DNA from: Isochrysis galbana
Lineage: Eukaryota; Haptophyta; Isochrysidales; Isochrysidaceae
NCBI GenBank assembly: GCA_018136815.1
Contig: CM030935.1
Location: 1,872,388-1,936,387 of the forward strand
Length of the DNA stretch: 64,000 nt
Direction: 5' to 3'
Positions within the stretch are counted from its first letter, which is position 1. Each line of letters begins with the position of its first letter. Below are positions 1 to 10,856 of the stretch, piece after piece. The translations under genes were made by a program, and so were the position numbers. The notes below the pieces were generated by a model. It was not told the DNA's origin and ran no database searches. It saw nothing but the letters and a program-made list of their open reading frames with translations.

Positions 1-1
1 C

Positions 2-1216
2 CACTACAACGCCATCCTTGCTGCGTGCGCTGACGCCGGCCGACGCCGAGAGGCTGATGCTGGCAAGGCCGCTTGCAGGCTGCTCGACAAGATGTTAGAG
101 AGGGGTGTGGAGCCTGATGCGCGCTCTTTTGCTTCGGCTATTGCCGCGATCGACGTCTCATCGGGGACCCATCAGGTCACCTTGCTCTTGACCCAGTATA
201 ACGAGGCGGCAGGCATCGCAGGTGGTGAGATGACATCAGGCACTGTAGATGGCGCCCCATTCGTGTACTCTGCAGCGATGCGCGCTTACCTGCGCGGCTC
301 GGAGTGGCAACGTGCCCTCGATACGCTCGATGCCATGCGTGACTCTGGCGTGCAGCCCGACTTGCATTGTGTTGGGGCGAGTCTCGAGGCATGCAAGCAT
401 GGGCGCGACGGCAAGCGGGCCCTCCAAGAGATGCGCGCCCTACGTGATGCGAATGGGGCGAAGGCGTGGAGCGGCGTGCTCGTATCGTCGGCCATGGGGG
501 CTTGTGTCCGTTCCGGCATGTGGGAAGCGGCGATCGCCTTGTTTGACGAACACGCTGCCGACATTGCGGGCGGAGAAGCAGCCGATTCGGCTTCCAGCGG
601 CGTTCCGCAGGGAGACAGAATGCCGGACTCCTTTTGCTTTGCGGCAGCTCTCGCAGCCTGCCGTCGCGGCGCGCAGGCTGAGCGTGCCCTCAAGCTTCTC
701 ACGCAAGTGGAGCCTCGGCTTCGTGCCGACATCCCAAAGGGACAAGTCGGAGGGCGGCCAGGTGCCGATGTGGCGGCAACCACCCTCGCGCACATGCGTG
801 AACAAGCCGTAGGTGCATGCGTTGCCGCCGGAAAATATGCTGAGGCCATTCGATGCCATCAAGAGGCGCCCACGACTCCAACCGTCCGGTCGCTAGTCTT
901 CGCTCTTGAGGCGTGCGGCGCTCTCGGACTCGCCACCGGAGCAGGAGCCGAGTATGCCTCCACGGCAGCAGCTTTATACGCCCTCCAGCCTGCTGACGGG
1001 CTGTTGGGACCAAGCGATGACGAGGTGGATGTGGCACTGTTGTCTGCCCTCGCCTCGTGCGGCGCCTGGGAGCTTCTATTGCGCTCGTTCGATGGGCTTG
1101 GCATCAAAGCCAAGGCCAAGAAGGAGTGCCTAGCACTCGCCGCACAGGCGGCTCTCGCGTTGGACTCCCCCCGTGCGGCCGAGTTGGCGTCGCTCGCCGA
1201 GAAGGCCCGAGGGTGA
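2..1216 (+). CDS. pentatricopeptide repeat (PPR) protein, 5' truncated by the window
   Basis: The reading frame is already open at base 2 and runs to a TGA at 1214-1216, so the gene begins before the window. The translation is a row of degenerate helix-turn-helix units of about 35 residues. Recognisable repeats include one beginning YNAILAACADAG and ending MLERGVEPD, and one with YSAAMRAYLRGSEWQRALDTLDAMRDSGVQPD-like spacing. These fit the PPR consensus for antiparallel helices that bind RNA. PPR proteins act mostly in plastids and mitochondria in RNA stability, splicing or translation. The targeting peptide, if any, lies outside the window. Later repeats are poorly conserved and the last 100 residues are Ala/Leu-rich without a recognised domain. 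Confidence is high for the family and nil for a specific RNA target. Confidence 0.8.
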   Translation, partial: HYNAILAACADAGRRREADAGKAACRLLDKMLERGVEPDARSFASAIAAIDVSSGTHQVTLLLTQYNEAAGIAGGEMTSGTVDGAPFVYSAAMRAYLRGSEWQRALDTLDAMRDSGVQPDLHCVGASLEACKHGRDGKRALQEMRALRDANGAKAWSGVLVSSAMGACVRSGMWEAAIALFDEHAADIAGGEAADSASSGVPQGDRMPDSFCFAAALAACRRGAQAERALKLLTQVEPRLRADIPKGQVGGRPGADVAATTLAHMREQAVGACVAAGKYAEAIRCHQEAPTTPTVRSLVFALEACGALGLATGAGAEYASTAAALYALQPADGLLGPSDDEVDVALLSALASCGAWELLLRSFDGLGIKAKAKKECLALAAQAALALDSPRAAELASLAEKARG

Positions 1217-2095
1217 ATCGCGCTGGCCAGTGCGAGAAATCGGATGCTGTTCGCCCTGGCCGTCAAGGCCTCACTATGTCAGTTGTCGAGGCCCACTTGG
1301 ACTTTTGACGAGGCTGGCGTGATTCATAGCGTGAAGCCAACCGAGAAGGCACGACGCACCACCCGAACTCGATTCTGCAAGGCAGAGGGGCACCTCCTGG
1401 CGCCCACGTGTCGTTCAAACTCTTTGACTGCCCACCAATACCATTACCCGTCCCATTGTGGAGCTCGAGTCCGTCTTTCTTACATATGCCGTCATGGTGT
1501 TTTAGCGGACGGTCTTGAACACCGTGGTTCGATATAGTGTGCTCATCGCACACTTTTCTTATGGACGCACGCGCAAAGGACCTGTCCACAGCCCGCGGCA
1601 CTGCGCGCGCCTAGTCTTGTTTGGTTGTCTTTATGGTGCGTTACATGTGACGTATTTTCGCCCGCGTGCATTGCGTGTCTTTCTAATTTGTGATGTGGAA
1701 CTAGACGACTAGTACTAGCGCTCACTCCGTTGTGACCCTGCATACCATGCCTGTGTGATAAAGTGAGGAAATGGTGCCGTGGGTACCAAGGGGGGACCTT
1801 GGTGCTCACGGCACCACTCGTAGCAGCAGCCACGGCTGTGGCTCTGGCCGCGCAGGCGGTCGAGCGCGGCGCCTCGGCACTTATGGCATAGCGCCACACG
1901 CCAAGCGCAAGTGCGAATTTCACGGTGCTAGCGCCAGCGTCCATCCCGCTTGAATATTTCGCCTGCGGGGCAAAGCCACACAAGGAAGGAAACAAGGAAG
2001 AGAAAGCCAACAAGAGAGCGACGATGCGACGGAGGAGCCGACAGCGAACGGCGGTTACCGCTACCGCGAACGAATAGGTAGAAAGTAAGGAGGGA
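1217..2095. other. intergenic spacer, no gene recognised
   Basis: Only short ORFs without family resemblance occur here. No clear repeat, tRNA or conserved motif was seen. Confidence 0.5.
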
Positions 2096-2130
2096 ATCTA
2101 CGTGCGTAAACCAAAAGGGGCGAGAGGGTG

Positions 2131-2500
2131 CAGAGAAACAAGCTGCTATGCGCACGCACGGCGCCCCCGCGGGGGGAACCGAGGCACATCGCCGTGCGCA
2201 TCCACGGCGTGCACATGGGTGATTGCAACTCATCACACCCTTCCCGTGAGAGATCTCTCTTATACTGCGTGTTTATGTAATTGTAAACCGCAAGGAAACA
2301 AGCTGCTATGCGCACGCACGGCGCACGGCGCCCCCGCGGGGGAACCGAGGCACACGGCGTGCACATGCACATGGGTGATTGCAACTCATCACACCCTTCC
2401 CGTGAGACATCTCTCTTATACTTATACTGCGTGTTTGTGTATTGTGTATTTGTAAACCGCAGAGAAACAAGCTGCTATGCGCACGCACAGTGTCTCCATG
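2131..2500. repeat. tandem repeat, about 165-bp unit, 2+ copies
   Basis: A unit starting with GAAACAAGCTGCTATGCGCA recurs at about 2132, 2293 and 2463. Each copy continues through a GC-rich CGCACGGCGCCCCCGCGG block, GTGATTGCAACTCATCACAC and TCTCTCTTATACTGCGTGTT. The third copy is truncated after about 35 bases. Small internal expansions (ACGGCGC, CACATG, TATAC) distinguish the copies, so the array is diverging by replication slippage. No coding potential was recognised. Confidence 0.85.
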
Positions 2501-2568
2501 GGGACGCGGGTTCGTCACTCTGTCGCCAAAAACAGATCAATCCCTAAGAGCACGTGGTAGATTTGTAT

Positions 2569-2720
2569 ATGGACATTTGATAGCTCAATTCGACTGATGT
2601 CCCACAATTGACGGAACGACACCTAAGGGAAGGGGGCGTGGCTACGAGAAAGTGATTCAGTGCCACGTGCGAGGCGAGGATATTAAAAGGTTTTTTTGTT
2701 TTTTTTGTTTGACCGCCCTA
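2569..2720. repeat. nested dispersed repeat fragments
   Basis: Three repeat pieces adjoin here. Bases 2569-2620 (ATGGACATTTGATAGCTCAA onward) recur with substitutions at 52454-52505. Bases 2625-2700 (AAGGGAAGGGGGCGTGGCTA onward, ending in a T run) recur at 18804-18879. Bases 2708-2720 hold the 13-mer TTTGACCGCCCTA, which is also found at 11241, 28471 and 45973. The abutting pieces suggest insertions into older insertions. Confidence 0.7.
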
Positions 2721-2884
2721 CGATTTCGCCCTCCGCATCCCCCTGTGAGTGACCGGGCTAGAACGTTGTTTTTCTCGGGTTTCATCCAGCTTTACTCGGT
2801 AGTCGAGCAAGTGAAACCCCCGGAGTGAGACGCGAGTGAAACCTTCGCAAAACCCCTCCGGAGTACTTTACTCCTAGAGTACAG

Positions 2885-3090
2885 ACTCCTGCTTCTCTCC
2901 TTCCTTTATCCTTTACTCCTTCCTAGAGCTAGACTCCCCCCCTCCCCCCTCCCCAAGCCGTCCCTTCCCCTTCCCCCCCTTTCCCCATTTCCCTCTCTCT
3001 CCGCCTTCTTCCTACCCCCCTTCCCCCCCCCCCTTCCCCCCCCTCTCCCCTCCCCCTCCCCCTCGCGCGCGCCACCCCCTCGCGCCCGCC
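2885..3090 (+). promoter_or_regulatory. pyrimidine-rich leader of the GH10-like gene
   Basis: About 200 bases almost entirely of C and T immediately precede the ATG at 3096. Similar sense-strand CT tracts precede several other genes in the window. It resembles the pyrimidine patch of plant core promoters, or a CT-rich 5' UTR. The function is inferred from position only. Confidence 0.4.
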
Positions 3091-3095
3091 GCGCC

Positions 3096-6000
3096 ATGCC
3101 GCCCGCGCGGCGCGCCCGACTGTGGGTCGTCCCACTCCTCTGCCTGCTCAGCGGGGCGTACGCGCCGTGGGACGTGCCCACCAGCGAGCGGCGCCTCATC
3201 CTCGACGTCACCTTCGAGACAAGCAAGGACTACGACATCACCTCCGCCTACGCGGTGCGCGGATGGAACACGACGGAGGGCAGCATGGCGATCCGTGTGC
3301 CCTCTGTCGCGGCGCGGCACGGCGGCGGGTACGGGATGGAGGTCAAGGTGGAGCGCGCCTTCACGCAGAACTTCCACGCCCAGTTCTCCCTCCCTCATTT
3401 CATGCCGCGCGTGCCGCATTCACTCTACCAGCTCACCTTCTGGGCAAGGATGGTCGGTCCGCCTGATGCGATGCCTGAGGTCTCCTTCATGGATGTGGAC
3501 GAAGGGTACGACTGGGTCGGCGGCGCCAACATTATACTGAGTGATCAGTGGCAGCACATCGCGATGGAGGCGGTGGCGACGCTCCCAAAGCACCAGATGC
3601 ATGAGATTCAGATTGCTTTCATGGTGCGTGCTTGGGGCATACGGATTGGCGCTCCGTGGTGCACGCAGTCAGTGTCCGCCAGCTGCCTGCCGCACGGATG
3701 TCACGTCGCTCAAACGGCTCTAAGAAGCTATTTCGAACGTCTGATAGACGCCTGTTGGCACCACATAGCCCACTAGCCAACAACAAAACCGATCATGAGC
3801 CTCTCTCATCCAACCTACCTTGATTGTGTGATGATTTCATGGCCTTCTTGTACCGTCTAGCCTCAGGCTGATGTTACCCCTCCTTTCCTGCGTTCACCCT
3901 TGGCTGCATTAGGTGGGCAAGGTTCCTGCAACCTACTACTTTGATGACATTCAGCTCTACGAGCTGGACGTCTTCTCTCCTCCTCCACCTAGCCCACCGC
4001 CGCCGCCGAACGTCCTCCTGTGGCTCGATGCGGAAGGAGGACCCAAAGGTGCACAGGTTGTGGTGTCTGAAGGGAAGAGTGGCAAGATGATCTCGGACCT
4101 GAGCTCAAAGGACGCTGCTCATGAGGGCACATACGGGTTTGAGCTTGAAGTGCAGCAGGTGTTTGAGCAGGACTGGTACGCAATGCTTTCGTTGCCTGCC
4201 TTTCTAGTGACCGACCACTTGCGCACGTACACTCTCACCTTTTGGGCCAAGTCATCAGCCAATCCGAAGCCGCGGCCACATATTGCGTTCCAGGTGAGCA
4301 TGCAGCACAGCAAACGCATTGAAGCAGCTCGCATGTCGACGACCTCTTGCACACAGCCCTGGCACGATGAATGTGCTGACTCTAGCCGCGGCACCTCTTT
4401 CCACATAGGATGAGGACAATAATTATGCATACATCTCAGGCGATTACATCACCCTCTCCGCCATTTGGCATCAGTACACCGTCAACCTCGTTGTGCCAAA
4501 GGCGAGACCTTCCCCGGGACACAAGACTAGCCTTTGCTACCAGAAAGTTCTCCTAAAACGAGCTCATTTTAATTGGTTGTTTCTCACGAAAGTTGTCTTG
4601 TTTTGTTTTGGCACCAGGAGCTCCGCGCGCACAATGTGATCGTCAACATCATGGTTGGATCCTTTGCGGGCACATATTACTTTGACGAGTTCGAGATCTC
4701 GAATGCAGATTACGTGATGCCACCTCCGTACCCACCCTCGCCTCCACCTAGCCCGCCGCCTGGAGTCATGCTCACGTATGGTGCAGAGGACTACGCCAGA
4801 GGGCTTATCAACTCGCAGGTGTGGTGTTGTCCGGCTTTCGAGGGGTATCGCTCTTGAGGCCCGATTTTGCTTCAGGACGACCGCACTCAACTCATAGTCA
4901 TGCTAATACTTTCAACCTGCCCCCAAACACCTCATTGCACATCAGGCATGGCCCGAGGGCAAAATGACCGTGCTACCTCAGTCCGAGCTTGCCAATCACG
5001 ATGGCAGTTACGGTTTGTTAATCGAAGTTTCTCGACCATTTGAGCACGACTGGCACGCACAGGTGCGGGCTGTGGAGTGGTCAGCAATGCGGGCTGTCGA
5101 GAACGGCCAGCAATGTGCACTACACATCCTGGAGGACGATGCACGTGCCCTGCTGGTGTAGCATCTGCCATAGGAATCCCTTGCCTCTAGTATCCTCTCC
5201 TGCAAGTCCGAGAGGCGCTGCCTGTGTGTCAAATTCTTTCGTTCGCCCGCGCAAGGTCCAATGGCGTTAGCCATTGGTTCCCATGCTTGCAATCGCTCGC
5301 ATCGGCAGCAGCGCTATGCTCTCCGGGTTGTTGTGCATCTACCAGGCTTCCTAATAGTGATCCGTTAAGACCCTTCTCGCCCACTGTGGACGCAGGTCTC
5401 ATTCAAACCGTTCACGCCTCCGGACACCAATCACGGCTACGTTCTCTCCTTCTGGGCCCGTGCCACCCCTCAGGGTTCGCAAGAAGCAGGATCGCCCAAA
5501 GTGGTCTTCCACGACGCGGACGACGCCTTCGTTCCCCTAAAGCAGGCGCGTTGACCCACCCACCCCTTCCGCAGAAGCCCCGCGCTCATTATTGGTTCGT
5601 CATATGTTCCCGTTCCATCTGTGTCCGCTCCTCCGACTTTTTTTTCTGGCGTCTCACATCGCCGTCACCGAACCATTTGTCTATTGTTGGGGACGCCTGC
5701 CTTGCCTCCTCGCAGCCTGTTCAGCCATTCATCGCCTTCTCCTTACGCCTGCCTCCCAGGTCGTCGTCCCAATGACCGCCGACTGGAACCTATACCAAGT
5801 CGACTTGGCCATCGCCCCCTATCGGCAAGGCCACTCTGTCGTGGTCTCGTTTTGGGTGGGCGAATTTGCGGGTTCTTACATGATCGATGATCTTCAGGTT
5901 TCTATCACGTCCATGTTCTCGCCACCGCCTCCTTCACCTCCTGGCGTTCACGTAGAAGCCGTGCCGCCTCCATCGCCTGCGCCTGGAGTGCTCCAGCTGC

Positions 6001-8368
6001 TCTTGTTCGAAGAATCCGACGAGGACGTTACTCCCGAGGTACTTGCCAACAACGGTTCGTGGTCAGTTTCCATCCCGGATCCACGCGCAGCCCACACCGG
6101 CTCGAAAGGGTTGTATGCGCTGGTGGACAAACCGTGGGGAGTTGCAAGCCTCGCGCAACTCCTCCTTCCTCGCTACGTGCAGAGAGCCGATCGCGAGACG
6201 CTACTGCATCTCTCGTTTTATGCCAAGGTATGTGTCGCGTACTTACCCTGCTGAATAATACCAAGGAATGCCCGTCTTGGGAGTAAAGCGAGCCCCTCGG
6301 CCGTACCCCACTCTCCAATGTTCACCATGACATGGCAAGTGCAGCTCATGTTCAAAGGGGTGTACCAATTCCTTGTCCAGGTCGAGAAACTTAGGGCATT
6401 GGATCCCCCGCCAACTGTGACCGTCGCCTTCGTGGATCTGAACCAAGCTGGCGACCCCATCGCCACCGAGGAGATCTCCATCACTAGCACTTGGCAGCTT
6501 CACTATGTGGTCATCGACTTAAAGCGCGAGCACGTGGGGCACCAGATTCGGCCATACCTCTACCTAGGCAAACACGCCGGGATCTTCGCTTTCGACGACT
6601 TCGAATACAAAGAGATTCCCATCGAAGACGGCATGGCCTGGCTCCAGCGCGCTCCCGAGCGGATACAAGCTCATCGAATGCGCCGTTTCGAGCTCTTATT
6701 CCTAGATCGGGATGATTGGCCTATCGACTATGGGACGGTTGACGTACGTCTCGCACGTCACGACTTCGAATTGGGCGTTTCGCTAGAAACACGCCTCGAA
6801 TCGCGCCTCTCGCCAATCGACTATCAGTGGCTTCTTAGCGTCGCCTCGAAACACTTTTGGGCGGGCACGCTCGCCTCCCAGCTTCAATGGTCTACATACG
6901 AACCCGCTCAGAACGATATCGATGCTAGCTTCGCGGCCTCTGAAGAGCTCATCCGTTGGACCGAGGATCAGGGCTGGCTTCCTATGGTGGCCTCGCTATT
7001 CGATGGTGGCCAAAGCGACCAAAACCATTGGACGAATCAACTAGCCTGCCACGAGCTCGAGACGCACTTGCATACTCGCATCTCGCGTGATCTGACTGCG
7101 TTCAAAGGACGCATCGGCCGGTATGAGTTGTGGCGAGATACGATGAAGTCACGGGAGTGGATCGACAGATGCGGCGAGGAGCTGTTGATCAATGCCTGGA
7201 AGTGGGCAAAGGAGGTGGACGCGACGGCGACGCTGTGCTCATTAGAGAGCGATATTTTGACGCCGCTTACTCTCACCCGAGCGGAGGCATATCACAATAC
7301 GTTGTGGGGGCTTTCTTCGAAGGGAGTGCCTCTTGGGGCAATCGGTGTTCAGGTGAGAGAACAACCGCGGAGGCCCCGATTCCAACGCGGGCGACGGTAG
7401 CCCTTGTTTCGGTGCTGCACCACACAGCCACTTGCTTACATGCATGGCTGCTAGCTAATGTCCTGCCTTTGCCGCCAGCCATGCACAATACCCGAGATGT
7501 CATTGTCACGCGAGCCTCTCGAGCTCCCCTTCCTCTGTCACCGCGCTTCCCCATGGGCACCAAGAGCGCTGCAAGTGCACCGGCTTGCCTTGTTCCACCT
7601 GCCCGCAGGCACATTTTCAGGGTCTTGCCTTGTTCCACCCGCCCGCAGGCACATTTTCAGGGTGAGGTAGACGCGTCTACGGTAAAGCATCGACTCGACG
7701 TGCTGCGTGAGCTTCGGAAGCCTATCTACATTACGGACCTCACCATTTCTGGGCTCGAACCAGGACAGCACGCGTACGAGTTCGAAAAGATGTTGCGACT
7801 CGCCTTTTCGCACGACGCGGTGGCGGGCATCACCATCGGCGGGCTATGGGACGGCGCCCTTTCTGGCGCTGACGTCGCAGCGGGCCGAGGCCCAGGTCTC
7901 TTTACCCTGGATCAACAGCCCAAGCCAGCATTGCTTCGCATGGATGGGCTTTGGGGAGAGGAGTGGAACACCGCCGTTTCACACGGGATGACAGTTGACG
8001 GCACGGTTGCCGTCGACGGTTTTTATGGGGTTTACACATATGAGCTGCGGAACGGCGACCAGGTATGCAAGGGCGAGTTCGAGCTGTCCAAGAATCTGAG
8101 CGCGCCTAGAGATGGTAGATACATGAAGCCCGAACGAATAACGCTACGATGCGACTGGCATCTTTCTTGGCACTATCCCATTTGGGGGACTCCGGCGATC
8201 ATCTCACTAATTTCAGTGGGCTGTTTGTTTGCTTGCTATCGGAAGCGGAGCGATCTGATACGCAAATCGGACGATGCAAGATTCTCCAAAGGCTATGCTA
8301 GTACCAGGGGCGCTCGTGGACAAAGAGTTAGGATGGTAGACACAGAGATGGAGGACGTGCCGTTTTAA
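3096..8368 (+). CDS. CBM-repeat / GH10-like membrane protein with altered catalytic residues, nine exons
   Basis: Nine phase-0 exons are inferred: 3096-3623, 3913-4293, 4409-4501, 4618-4818, 4946-5062, 5396-5545, 5760-6227, 6381-7352 and 7661-8368. They give about 1205 residues. Introns 3 and 6 have GC donors. A signal peptide (LWVVPLLCLLSGAYA) is followed by four jelly-roll, CBM4/9-like modules. Three of these end in YYFDDIQLYE, YYFDEFEI and FAFDDFEYKE signatures, and the third ends less regularly. Linkers such as PPPPSPPPPP and PPPSPPPG join the early modules. A GH10-type TIM barrel (ELGVSLETR to the LFTLDQQPKPAL end motif) follows, then a membrane helix (IISLISVGCLFACY) and a basic tail. 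GH10 xylanases use two glutamates, in WDVVNE and ITELD. Here the matching positions read YELWRDTM and ITDLT, so catalysis is doubtful. It may bind cell-wall or food glycans at the cell surface. The family call is good and the lack of activity is inferred. Confidence 0.75.
7584..7663 (+). repeat. 40-bp tandem duplication containing a 3' splice site
   Basis: Bases 7584-7623 and 7624-7663 are identical except at 7600/7640 (T versus C). Each copy ends in CATTTTCAG|GGT, so the last intron of the GH10-like gene carries two equivalent acceptors 40 bases apart. Only the second, with the exon starting at 7661, keeps the downstream frame. Confidence 0.9.
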
Positions 8369-9659
8369 GTGGAGTTGCTGCTTGGTGGGTCGCGCTTTTG
8401 GACCGAACCTCCAACTTCTTTCCACAGCGATGGTGAGTGCTAATATTGGAGCTTCGGGGTATGCCGCAGCTTACCCAGTATCCATCACGGACGTCGCGCG
8501 TGGGATACCTATGTCTTCATCTCGCCTTCGCCTAGTGGTTCGCTATTCCACCGATTGGTCTTTATCTCTGCACCTTCCATGAGCTCTTTCTCGCTCTTGA
8601 TGACGGCCTCCCCATCTACCAAATTCATGTATTGTTGTATTGTGCTTCTGTTTCGTGCCGCCACTCATCTGCTCGTTTAAGCCTGAAGAGAAGGATGTCC
8701 CCCCACTCTCATTAGCCTGCTCGGACTCCCACCTGTTCCTACTTCCCGGACTCACCTAGCACCCTCTGAGAACCTAGAGTGAGCTGTTAAGTACTTCATC
8801 AAGATGTCGCCCTAGTGCCAGCCAGGCACAACTATCGTTAAAGCGATAGGGTCAATGGAAGTCGCGTTCCGTCAAAAGAGGGCCATGTGAGAGGTGCGAT
8901 TGTGAAAAGTCGATTTTTCCCGTCCCCACCTCTAGCGGGGGAGTCACTCACCGACGCCATGGATTTTCGTGGGATAGAGGGGGTTCGCGGGGGGGGGGGG
9001 GGTCTGGGGGGGCAAGTAAGGGGGGTCCCTGGGGAATCCTTGGACACCCAGGAGGGGTGAAAAATAGTGGTTGAAAAGAGTGAGTGACCGGGCTACTAAT
9101 GAGGGAATGAGGGGGGAGCGGGGGAGCAGCGGGTGTTGGGGTGAGCGGCAGGGGCAAGGGCGATGTCAGCGTCTCCCTATTGTCCTAGGGTAGTGGTATA
9201 TCAACGCTAGCCGGCTTTTTCAAGAGTTTCCTTTTCTATGTGCACCGATGACTCGCTGTCGACCTCGAGCATGAAGAATCTACATGCGGGGGCGCGGCTG
9301 CTGCGAAGCGGAAGCGGTTGGCGGATCCAATTCGGCCGTGTGTGATGTGCTGAAGACGCGTGCGCGGCGAGAAGGCTAAGAATTTTAATCTTGGGTCAAG
9401 GTGGACCTCCTTATCCGTCACATCAATCACACGCTTCACGCTTGCACTTGCGCTTCCCATAGCACACCATGTTACCCTTATCCATGTAGTGCTGCGCACT
9501 CCGCACAATGTCACCTTATCCTTTTATGGTTGCGCACTCACTACTCCCGTGAAAATTTGCGGCCAAGAAATCCAGGCGTAGAGGGCGCGCATCCTGAGCT
9601 GTTAGACCCTAACCGTTTGCGTTAAGCACACCTGCCTATAGCCCTGCATTGAGAGGCAA
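8369..9659. other. intergenic spacer with low-complexity G tract and repeat fragments
   Basis: No gene was recognised. A stem-loop repeat tail lies at 8829-8857 on the minus strand. A GAAGTCGCGTTCCGTC 16-mer at about 8859 recurs near 50037. A run of G lies near 8990-9002. The motif GTGAGTGACCGGGCTA near 9079 is shared with about 2743. Confidence 0.5.
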
Positions 9660-10856
9660 TCACCGCAATTCGCCTCGGAGGTTGTTGGCCTCCACACTCA
9701 ACTTTGCTTTGTCCAGATCGTCAATGGCTTGAATATGCCGTCGCCGAGGGATTGCTTCTTCGATCGCGGAGAGCAGTGACGTTGCAGGCCCACTCGATGG
9801 GCAGGTTTGCACATGGGCGACCTTGTCTCGTCGAATGATAGGTGCTTCGCGGCAGTCTTGCCCGATTTCCCAAATCATTACCCCCTGCAAGCCGAGAGAG
9901 ATGGCCAGTCTGGTTTTGCGCGCGATTGTCGCCGGGCCATTGAAGTAGTAGCCACGAGTCTCGTCCGTGTTCCGCGACACCACAGGACCGTCAGGAAAGT
10001 CGGCTGGCTTGAGAAGATCCTCGTAAGATTTCCAATCACCAGTTGAGACTGATCGCCCATAAAAAGGCATGCCGAGAGTCACCTTGGAAGGTGGCAGGAT
10101 CGCGACTGCCTGCTGCGCGACCTGCTGGGCAAACTCATACGTCGAATGGCGACCACCTTGATCGTAGGCCATGATGTGCATGGCGTCGACGTACTTGGCC
10201 ATTGGAGCCAGCATGCGCTCTTGTCTTCCGTCAGGATAGTAGGCAAGGGTGATGAGCCTGCCCAACGGCCGAAAGGCTTCTCGAGCCTCCTTGAGCAAGA
10301 GCCCGAGGCCGCGATAGTCGCGGGCTACTACGTCGTCATCCTGATACCCATGGCCAAAACGATAGCCGGGATACTCCCAATTGATGTCAACGCCGTCCAA
10401 GCCGGCTGTCTGGCATAAGCTCAGAAGGGCATTGATGAAGGCGCGCCGCCTATTGCGCGTGCTCACCGCAGCGGAGAAGCCGGCGGACCTGCCATTACCG
10501 CCCACGCAGATGAGCATCTTTTGGCAGTGTGTCCGCGCCTCCTCACGCAGCGACCTGCGCGGTATCCGCTCCATTGCACCGAGGAGGCCATCGTGCTGCA
10601 CCTCAAGAGAGAAGAAGATGAGGTGCGTGACCACACGGCAGATGCGCTCGAAGTTGGCGGCGTCGTACCGCCACTCAGGGAGGTAGGCGGCCACTGTGAA
10701 GTTGGTCGGGCCCGCTGTCCCTGCACCATGCGCCGCCCCTGCACCATCTGCCGCCCCCGCCCCCTCCGCCGCCGCCGCCGCCGAGGCCGCCCCGAGCAAG
10801 AGCACGGTGACCTGGGACGGCCGCATCGGGTTTCCCGCCCTCGGCACTCGGCACAT
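9660..10856 (-). CDS. GH18 chitinase-like protein, secreted
   Basis: Single exon, up to 398 residues. The second Met (10826) gives a good signal peptide (MRPSQVTVLLLGAASAAAAA), so it is the likelier start. The body shows the GH18 barrel: AAYLPEWRYD at strand 1, MLICVGGNGRSAGFS (SxGG-like strand 3), DGVDINWEYPG for the catalytic DxxDxDxE strand 4, MAYDQ for strand 6, GMPFYGRS and GVMIWEIGQDC for strand 8. GH18 enzymes cleave beta-1,4 GlcNAc polymers by substrate-assisted catalysis. The proton-donor Glu is kept, but the middle Asp of DxDxE is Asn. This may lower activity or shift it towards binding. No chitin-binding domain was seen. The last 60 residues lack a recognised domain. Confidence 0.85.
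   Translation of the reverse strand: MCRVPRAGNPMRPSQVTVLLLGAASAAAAAEGAGAADGAGAAHGAGTAGPTNFTVAAYLPEWRYDAANFERICRVVTHLIFFSLEVQHDGLLGAMERIPRRSLREEARTHCQKMLICVGGNGRSAGFSAAVSTRNRRRAFINALLSLCQTAGLDGVDINWEYPGYRFGHGYQDDDVVARDYRGLGLLLKEAREAFRPLGRLITLAYYPDGRQERMLAPMAKYVDAMHIMAYDQGGRHSTYEFAQQVAQQAVAILPPSKVTLGMPFYGRSVSTGDWKSYEDLLKPADFPDGPVVSRNTDETRGYYFNGPATIARKTRLAISLGLQGVMIWEIGQDCREAPIIRRDKVAHVQTCPSSGPATSLLSAIEEAIPRRRHIQAIDDLDKAKLSVEANNLRGELR

Noticed and set aside
2131-2500. CRISPR-like array
   Set aside because: The repeats are about 165 bp, contiguous and diverging, without unique spacers. This is an ordinary tandem repeat in a eukaryotic genome.
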